DNA of 64,000 nt from Fragilaria crotonensis (taxonomy: Eukaryota; Bacillariophyta; Fragilariophyceae; Fragilariales; Fragilariaceae): assembly GCA_022925895.1 (NCBI GenBank), contig JAKSYS010000059.1, forward strand, positions 1 to 64,000, in the 5' to 3' direction. A program made the translations under genes and the position numbers. Below, in pieces: positions 57,813 through 64,000 of the stretch (position 1 is the first letter of the stretch; every line of letters starts with the position of its first letter). A model generated the notes under the pieces. That model did not search any database, was not told the DNA's origin, and saw nothing but the letters and a program-made list of their open reading frames with translations.

Positions 57813-59425
57813 CGTGACACAGAATGTACGCGGATTGTATATCTATTCGCCAGTGTTGAGTGGCGTGGTAAATTCGCAATCGGGCGGACACAGTAAAGTA
57901 AACATATTGTGGAGGAGGCGGATTAAAGGCAAAAAAATGATCGTATTCCAAAGGCGTTTTGTTCAATTTTTTGAAAGCAAGAGCACACGTTTATTCTGTG
58001 TATTCGGAGATGTATATGTATCAATGCGCCTCTATTTCGAGCCGGCAACCATTCTCGTGTGCATAAGATTAGGACGACCACGGAAAAAAAGATAATACGT
58101 GCATACGTGCTAAGACTACGTACAACAGTCGTGTGACAGCATAATAATAAGTCTTGCCACATCACACATCACCGTTATTACTACGTGTACGGGTATTTGC
58201 ACATGTTTTTGCAAAACATGCGCTACTCGTGATGACGGGGAGCCAGTGCATGTCCCCTAATCGAGCCGGCCATGACCTGCGGATCTGTACGGGAGTACTG
58301 AAATCTACTTATTACTGGTACAATGTACGGTATTTCTATCCTCAGAGGAGCAGTCTGAGATTCGTAGGTAGACAGTCGATGTGTAACTTAATTTGCAATA
58401 TAATTTATGAAGTCGATTTTTTTAGAAAAGCTCGATCGGCTCGATTAGGGGACATACACGGCTTCCCATCTGGTAGATCGCTTTTGTATGATGTAGTACG
58501 GAGTGTACATACTAAAGTATACAGTATATATATCCATGTATGCTATGCAAGTCCCATGCCTCAGATGTTTGATGGGTTGATGGGTGATGGGTGATGGGTG
58601 ATGGGTGATGGGTGATGGGGGGGTAGGATCCAGGTTGTTCCATTCGATATGAACATGCAGTTTGTCCCATTCGACATGAACATTCCATGATGCCTGATCT
58701 GGCGGCTGGTCAACTGGCTTCGTCGAAGTGGTGAGAAAGACGAGAGGTTGAGCCAGCTCCATCCTTCACAACTACGGGCATTTGCTAGCACCAGATCTTG
58801 ATGAGGTGCATTGGGCATTCAAGGATCCTTTACACTTTTCAGCGATGTATCCATAGATCACAAGCGTCAGTAATTTCCAGTACAAGTATTGTTTGTATAT
58901 GGTATAGAGACGCTTTAATACGAATACGGCATGCAGTACCAATTTTCTGGAGTCCGGGGTAAGGATGAACGATTGACTAAATATGCTCGAAGCTCCACGG
59001 GACCGTGATCGGAATATCACAATTCGATGACATTATCCCCAATCCCCACTCCTGGAGTCATGACTGCTGTAGTTTCGGAGGAAAGAAAACTTGATAGAAA
59101 AAAGTTAGAAGCACCTTTTGTTTACGGCTTTCTTAGTTCAGAAATTGTACCCACATCGAAGTTCGTCATAACGAAAACGCAGTCTCATCATCAACCGAGT
59201 ACAGTATGATACGCATAGGAAGCAGCGTTTCTAGAAATATTGACTGACGCGACACCAACAAAAGTGATCATTTCTCCTGCAATGACGCTATTGACGATCG
59301 TCAAAGGGGGCATGGTAACATTGATCGCAATTGCGAAAACGGTTCGACGCGCTCTTCTTCTTCCATTCGCCGCTACTGGTATGGAAGTATGTCGTACACT
59401 CCAGTAATCGTGTACGTCGTTACAA
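57813..59425. other. Intergenic, no convincing gene
   Basis: This is the upstream region of the beta-helix gene and the 3' flank of the next minus-strand gene. It contains a 7-bp microsatellite-like run (gatgggt repeated about six times, 58570-58617), and a Tcc/Ttgtcccattcg duplication at about 58637-58680. Small ORFs are not supported. Confidence 0.45.
58570..58617. repeat. 7-bp tandem repeat (gatgggt)n
   Basis: About six head-to-tail copies of gatgggt ending in a G run. The strand is G-rich enough to form alternative structures, but the array is short. Confidence 0.85.
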
Positions 59426-59538
59426 TCATCTCGTTGCTCGCCGACGACACAGTCTGGCTAACGAGCGAATTGCGGGAAATCGTCGACGTTTTCTTCTAGC
59501 CTTGCGCCGCCTCGCTGCTAAAATTGCCTGCTGTCGCA

Positions 59539-59578
<40 letters not shown>

Positions 59579-60219
59579 TATCCGCTTTGCTTGCTGCAGT
59601 TCTCGTCGAATCAAGTCCTCCTTGGCATCCAACAGACGGCCACGAACGGACCAGTACGATCCGAGGAGTCGATCAATGTAACCACAGAAAAGAGAATAGT
59701 TGTCGAGGCAATCGAGTGGAAGTTCATCGCACATCATGATATTTCCGTCCTGAATTGAGGCTGCGCCGGTTTGCATGCCACTTTGTGCCCATGAAACCAA
59801 AAAGCTGAGCTCATTCGGGTTGAATTCCTGAGAACCGACCTTGTACACTGGGATAGAAATGTGCAGCGCCACGTGTGAAGACGTAGTATGTTCGTGTCTG
59901 TCGACATGTTGCACTTCGTCGACATGGATCTTGACGAAGCCACCCATAATGTAGGTTTCAGTTTCCCATCCGCTTGACTACTTGATGTTGTTTCCTTGCC
60001 ATTGGCGGGATGAATCGAAGGCACAGCTTTCAGAATGGATGCCCTAAACTTGGATAGCAATGTCGACTCAATTGCCATGGTGGAGCATTCGAGTACTTGC
60101 ATTGCGTTTCGAAATGTTTCAAGTTCTTTTATGTGTGACGGGAGACGGGAGGTGGTCGATTCGTTTGACAACATTCGCCCACAGTACAAGTACTTTCTGC
60201 ACCCTGTTTCATCAGTCAT
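59426..60219 (-). CDS. Hypothetical protein with poly-Gln and basic C-terminus
   Basis: Two minus frames appear to belong together: 60219-60025 (residues 1-65, LETFRNAMQVLECSTMAIES) and about 59977-59426. A short GT-AG intron of 47 bp (60024-59978) would join them in phase 0, but a frameshift is an equally good explanation. The second part contains an ordered segment (GGFVKIHVDEVQHVDRHEH, SFLVSWAQSG, LDNYSLFCGYIDRLLGSYW), then a 13-residue glutamine run encoded by mixed cag/caa, and finally a very basic tail (RRRKARRKRRRF). I recognise no family. The basic tail could be a nuclear or nucleic-acid-binding signal. Confidence 0.5.
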
Positions 60220-60499
60220 CAGTCATCAGTCATCAGGGACTGGGATTAGTGCGACATCCGTTAAAACCTGACTGGGCCAGGGCTATTCAAAGAATAGTTG
60301 CCGGAGTCCGATTCTGGAGTTCTGGAGCCATAACGCTACTGTATGTATGTGTTCAATACAATATTAAATTGGTATGCCCAACCCATTACATATGACTTGC
60401 CACATCAATAATCGTATTGAAGTCCTAACAAGGTACTTGTACCTCGAGAATGGTTTTACTTTGAGTAAGAGCATCAACACCGGTAGCGCTATTTTCTGA

Positions 60500-60521
60500 T
60501 TTCGGTCAGATCTGACCGAAA
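60500..60521. repeat. Perfect 22-bp palindrome near the left TIR
   Basis: tttcggtcag and its complement ctgaccgaaa meet around a central atct-type core (gatc), giving a perfect dyad immediately inside the left TIR. It is a candidate transposase- or Myb-binding site. Confidence 0.85.
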
Positions 60522-60588
60522 AATTGTAAAATTATAACCACCGGTTGGGCCCGATACGCTACATTGTAACTTTTGCGACGCAATTTTC

Positions 60589-60642
60589 TGACCAAACGCT
60601 ATTCCAACGTCTACATGTAGACGTTGGAATAGCGTTTGGTCA
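60589..60642. repeat. Perfect 54-bp palindrome
   Basis: The halves tgaccaaacgctattccaac-gtctaca and tgtagac-gttggaatagcgtttggtca are exact reverse complements with no spacer, centred between 60615 and 60616. It lies 154 bp upstream of the transposase ATG, inside the Harbinger element. It could extrude as a cruciform or bind a dimeric protein. Confidence 0.95.
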
Positions 60643-60795
60643 CCAAATGTCAGATTGTAGCGTGTCGAAATATGTCCTATTCGATCAGTTCGATTGCAGC
60701 ATCTTCCTCTATTTGATCAGTTCGATTGACTTGCTTCCATCGATCGTGCGCCATATCTTGGAAAGGATTCAAAAACCAAAACAACACCAATCAAC

Positions 60796-62163
60796 ATGGA
60801 TGTTCTTTTCCTCGTGTTGGACGACAATGCCGACATCATCGATATTGCGACAACCCTCATTCTCGCTGACGACGAGGAATTCCACGATGATGAAGTGGTT
60901 CCCCATGTGGTGGAAGAGGAACCACCACCTGCTGTGTGGGGTGGTTCTCGTCCTGGAAAGGCACCAAACCTTGAACGTCATCGTGTCAGGTACTCACACT
61001 TGTTATACAATGATTTTTGGGGCCCAACGCCGGTGTATGATGAATTGTACTTCAAGAAGTTTTTCAAGCTCCCAAAGGGCCTGTTTGACAACATTGTTGA
61101 GGAGATCTCCAATCGTGATCCCTATTTTCTACAGAAGCAAGATGCTGCCGGAAAACTTGGCCTTTCTACTCTACAGAAGGTTTGTTCTGCAGTCCGTCTT
61201 CTGACATCAGGCGTGTCGCCCATGGAACATGACGACAAGTATCGCATGGCAGCGTCGACAGGTATGCAATGCATGAAACGTTTCTGTGATGCAATAATTG
61301 CCGTCTACGGTGAAGAAGCACTTCGTTACCCGACAATTGACGACCTCAACAGACTTCTTGACGAGGGTAAAGCAACAGGATTCCCAGGGTGCATTGGGTC
61401 AATTGACTGCATGCACTGGGAGTGGAAGAATTGCCCTTCTTCTTGGAAGGGTATGTTTCAGGGTAAGAGTGGCGTGCCAACCGTCATTTTGGAGGCAATT
61501 GCTGACCAGAGTACCAGGTTCTGGCATTTCAACTTCGGATCACCGGGAAGTCTGAATGACATCTGTGTTTTGGATCGGTCGCCTCTTTTTTTCAATGCCG
61601 TTCAGGGGGAAGCTCCAAGGGTTGATTTTACTGTGAATGGTAACGAACACTCGGTAGCATACTGGTTGGCGGATGGTATCTACCCAAACTATGCGTGTTT
61701 TGTGAAGACCATTCCGAATGCGACGACTGCAATGCAGAAATTTTTCGTGACGGCTCAAGAGGCCAAACGAAAGGACATTGAGCGTGCCTTTGGGATATTG
61801 CAGGCTCGCTTCCACATCTTGTCTTGTCCGTGTCGTTTGTGGAACCGTCGCGCAATGGACACTGTGATGCGGACGTGTGTTATCTTGCATAATTTAATTA
61901 TCGACTACTCACGCGAGCACAACATCGACGGTGATTACCTCAATGATGACGCAAACTACGAACCAATGCATCACTTTGTTGTCGTACCTCGTGATCCGGG
62001 GCAAACAATTGACCAGAGAGAAGAGTTGGTGACAAACATGCAAAGTGTTGCAAGTCACAATTTACTTCAACATGACTTGATGGTCGAGATGTGGGAGAAG
62101 TGGAACGACGAGCACGGCGGAGAAGATACCGATGATGAGGACAATATGATGGACAACAATTAA
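60796..62163 (+). CDS. PIF/Harbinger transposase (DDE nuclease)
   Basis: 455 residues, intact. Residues 50-190 form the N-terminal helical region (LLYNDFWGPTPVYDELYFKK, LQKVCSAVRLLTSGVSP). The DDE nuclease domain follows, with Asp204 in CIGSIDCMHWEWK, Asp293 in LADGIYPNYACF and Glu329 in KDIERAFGILQARF. These are the three motifs that define the family (plant transposon / DDE_Tnp_4 type). Two further landmarks are present: FGSPGSLNDICVLDRSP and MRTCVILHNLIID. Length is in the usual range. It cuts the TIRs together with the Myb-like partner encoded opposite. The start is taken at the first ATG after the palindrome-containing leader. The tail is acidic (DTDDEDNMMD). Confidence 0.95.
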   Translation: MDVLFLVLDDNADIIDIATTLILADDEEFHDDEVVPHVVEEEPPPAVWGGSRPGKAPNLERHRVRYSHLLYNDFWGPTPVYDELYFKKFFKLPKGLFDNIVEEISNRDPYFLQKQDAAGKLGLSTLQKVCSAVRLLTSGVSPMEHDDKYRMAASTGMQCMKRFCDAIIAVYGEEALRYPTIDDLNRLLDEGKATGFPGCIGSIDCMHWEWKNCPSSWKGMFQGKSGVPTVILEAIADQSTRFWHFNFGSPGSLNDICVLDRSPLFFNAVQGEAPRVDFTVNGNEHSVAYWLADGIYPNYACFVKTIPNATTAMQKFFVTAQEAKRKDIERAFGILQARFHILSCPCRLWNRRAMDTVMRTCVILHNLIIDYSREHNIDGDYLNDDANYEPMHHFVVVPRDPGQTIDQREELVTNMQSVASHNLLQHDLMVEMWEKWNDEHGGEDTDDEDNMMDNN

Positions 62164-62331
62164 ATGAATGTTCTTCTTTACTAGTTACTATTGACATAAA
62201 GTTAACTCCGAATTACGTCGCGACAAATACCTTGTTGTTCTTGTTGTTGTCATCGTGGTCGCCGCCGTTGCCGTGGCTGGTACTATGATTACTTCATTTT
62301 CATAGTGTTGTCACCACGACGTCATGGCTAC

Positions 62332-63624
62332 CTACTCCAACATGGTCAACTGACTGTCAACCACATCCTGAACGTTTTCGTTTCTCTGCAGAGCAAGGAC
62401 AAGGCACTGAGTTGGAGGAAGCGACTCCTCCTGACTCAAATCGATCGGTGGTGGTGCGCACCGGCCCATCCAATTGTCAAGGACTTTGTCCCTGACAAAA
62501 CCTCCAGGGACGTAAAGACCTTGAGCGTCAATATAACTGCCGTCGTCGTCATCGACATTGCTTTCGTTGTCAACATCGTCATTGGAAGCAGCAGGGGAGT
62601 TGTCAGTAGTAGGGGAGTCATTGGAAGCAGGGGAATCGTCAGTACTTGTAGGGGAGTCAGCTGGAACGACTTGACCCTCGTCTAAGACCGCAGCACCACC
62701 TGCCGTAGTACCAGTCGTAGTACCAGTGTACTTTTTAAGGTACTTCTTCCTCATTTCAGCAAAAAATGCATCAGCCTCAGCTGTGTGCGGAAACCTCTCG
62801 AAGAGCCTGTAAGCAAACTCTTGCTCGACAAGGTCGTTCTTCTTCTTTGCGGTCTCTGCAAGAGCAGCAATGGAATTGTTTCGGTGAGAAGTAGCAGCAT
62901 CAACCACATTATTCTTCGACACTGCTGCGTCCGATTTCTGCTTCTTGCTGGTGATGTTGTTCTTATTGCCGTACGCGACGGCCTTCGTCTTCTTTTTCCC
63001 CATTGTGGGGCGTGGTGTACACATACCTACACCAGCAGGTATAAGTCGTTGCACAGGCGCTGCAGAAACAGCCGTAGCACGTCTGCCAGCTTCTTCAGTA
63101 CCAGCACAAGCACCAGCATTGTCGTCGTTGTTGTCGTCATCGCAAAAGAATAAGGCACGCTGAACCCTAGAATCCATGACATCGGAGGGAATCTGGAACT
63201 TCACAAGATTCTCCTTGAGGACGGTCCAAACGTCTTCAAACTTAAAAGGCTTGAGGTACTTGCAAACATACCTCCTCTTCGCATCGTTGTAGTAATCCTG
63301 AAGGGACCATCCGCTATGATACTCCCGAAAGGTACTAGTCAACATACCGATGTACTTGTTGACGTCCGTTTGGAGGTATCGGTTGAATCTGTTCTGAAGG
63401 GAGACAGCAGTGCGTCCAGCACTCCCACCTTTCTCGATATATCCATCCCTGATCTTCCCCCAAAAGGTAGCTCCATTCTGATCAGTACCCACAGCGGCAT
63501 CGACAGTCACTGCGGCATACGCCTCAGCAAGCCACAAATCTTCTTCAGCCCTGAAGTTTGGCATGCATTTTGCACGCGAACCAGGTACCCCATCGTCTTC
63601 TCCTGTTCCTGTAGTGGTACTCAT
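62332..63624 (-). CDS. Myb/SANT-like partner protein of the Harbinger element
   Basis: 430 residues, intact. The N-terminal part (about 20-125) has the trihelix/Myb-like pattern of Harbinger ORF1 proteins: FRAEEDLWLAEAYAAVT, ATFWGKIRDGYIEKG, RTAVSLQNRFNRYLQTDVNK, then YNDAKRRYVCKYL. The rest is low in complexity: a Lys-rich stretch with KKKTKAVAYGNK and SKKQK (likely nuclear signal), Thr/Gly repeats and an Asp/Ser/Pro/Asn-rich segment with SPTSTDDSPASNDSP. In characterised Harbinger systems this protein binds the transposon ends and carries the transposase into the nucleus. It is convergent with the transposase gene, 168 bp between stops. The start is the first ATG, with MSTTTGTGEDDGVPG as leader. 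Confidence 0.88.
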   Translation of the reverse strand: MSTTTGTGEDDGVPGSRAKCMPNFRAEEDLWLAEAYAAVTVDAAVGTDQNGATFWGKIRDGYIEKGGSAGRTAVSLQNRFNRYLQTDVNKYIGMLTSTFREYHSGWSLQDYYNDAKRRYVCKYLKPFKFEDVWTVLKENLVKFQIPSDVMDSRVQRALFFCDDDNNDDNAGACAGTEEAGRRATAVSAAPVQRLIPAGVGMCTPRPTMGKKKTKAVAYGNKNNITSKKQKSDAAVSKNNVVDAATSHRNNSIAALAETAKKKNDLVEQEFAYRLFERFPHTAEADAFFAEMRKKYLKKYTGTTTGTTAGGAAVLDEGQVVPADSPTSTDDSPASNDSPTTDNSPAASNDDVDNESNVDDDDGSYIDAQGLYVPGGFVRDKVLDNWMGRCAPPPIDLSQEESLPPTQCLVLALQRNENVQDVVDSQLTMLE

Positions 63625-63880
63625 GATAACAAGTGCGAGCAGGATATGACAAGAGAGGACAGTGCCGAGACAGTTCCGACAAAGAACGGAGTGAAGTATG
63701 GATCACACGTCGTAATAAAAGGCGCGGATCCGATCTTAGTAATTTTGGGCGCGGGTCCGCGCCAGTTTTTGAATCTGACAAAAAAATAGCGTTACGGGTG
63801 TGGGATACGACCCATACAGGACATTTCCGAAATGTCCAAAATAGGTTTCTAAAGACACCTTAAGTTTCTAAAGACGCTAC
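63625..63880. promoter_or_regulatory. Right subterminal region of the Harbinger element
   Basis: Promoter-side region of the Myb-like gene plus subterminal repeats. It has gcgcggatccg and gcgcgggtccgcgcc words at 63720-63765, a TIR-like aaatagcgttac at 63782, a ggacatttccgaaatgtcc palindrome at 63820-63838, and two taggtttctaaag or taagtttctaaag repeats at 63842 and 63861. The latter word is shared with the element at 34-1398. Confidence 0.55.
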
Positions 63881-64000
63881 AAAATAGCGCTACCGGTGCG
63901 CATGCTCTAAGCTGTGCCGATTATGACTTCCTCTGACCATACCATGATCTAGTCACGAATTTTATTTGTAAGTGGTAAACACGGGATTGACGTGTGACAA

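Larger units (their letters stand above)
60469..63907. mobile_element. Complete PIF/Harbinger element, 3.4 kb
   Basis: TIRs of 27 bp (60469-60495 and 63881-63907) match at 24 positions and contain caccggtagcgctatttt. They are flanked by TAA at 60466-60468 and 63908-63910, the 3-bp target typical of this superfamily. It carries the standard gene pair of Harbinger elements, a DDE transposase and a Myb-like protein, transcribed convergently, both without visible damage. The element therefore looks autonomous. A near-copy of the inner TIR (aaaaaaatagcgttacggg) at about 63780 is a subterminal repeat, and palindromes sit next to the left end. Confidence 0.93.

Noticed and set aside
59524-59758. Plus-strand Ala/Leu/Val-rich frames
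   Set aside because: They are antisense readings of the CAG/CAA run encoding poly-Gln on the minus strand.

Overview
The window looks like nuclear DNA of a diatom, probably a raphid pennate. The genus cannot be fixed from sequence alone. Supporting signs are short GT-AG introns (69-144 bp where clear, mostly phase 0), secreted leucine-rich-repeat and metzincin families with diatom-style Cys-rich and PT-rich segments, a NECAP endocytosis gene, a protein with plastid-import-like features, and a heavy load of DNA transposons, a LINE fragment, satellites and foldback repeats.

Layout. 0-9 kb is mobile-element debris: a non-autonomous PIF/Harbinger-like element (34-1398), then a decayed minus-strand ORF region apparently split by a 5'-truncated LINE carrying RNase H (3811-6255). 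9-13.5 kb holds a small MITE-like inverted repeat and a satellite of about 20 hairpin-forming units (10749-12229), enclosed by a 33-bp inverted repeat. 13.6-23.4 kb is a tandem segmental duplication. Each copy carries a gene for a CHAT protease-like domain, a STAND-like P-loop NTPase, a coiled coil and a Macro domain. Copy A is intact (13741-16518). Copy B (19638-22443) has two 1-bp frameshifts. Copy A also carries a truncated tail of the neighbouring 755-aa gene (intact at 23118-25385) and abuts a trypsin-like fragment.

26-29 kb contains a foldback element and an LRR gene broken by one frameshift. 29-43 kb holds three minus-strand paralogous two-exon genes for secreted zinc metalloproteases (prodomain, HExxHxxGxxH catalytic domain, two copies of an unassigned beta-rich domain joined by PT-rich linkers). 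44.3-45.3 kb encodes a probable plastid protein. 45876-53079 is a complete Mutator-like element with 77-bp TIRs and a 9-bp target duplication. It carries a MULE transposase (one frameshift) and a second convergent gene whose C-terminal half shows an HxD...H...R pattern suggestive of a 2OG-Fe(II) dioxygenase. It lies about 70 bp upstream of the NECAP start codon. 54.5-57.8 kb is a six-exon gene for a secreted, probably GPI-anchored beta-helix-like protein. 59.4-60.2 kb is a hypothetical gene. 60469-63907 is a complete PIF/Harbinger element with transposase, Myb-like partner, 27-bp TIRs, TAA target duplication and a perfect 54-bp palindrome.

The most unusual content is the CHAT-NTPase-Macro gene pair, whose architecture suggests a ligand-triggered protease sensor of the kind used in conflict or cell-death systems, and the dioxygenase-like passenger gene of the MULE. 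All functional statements are from reading the sequence; no database search was run.
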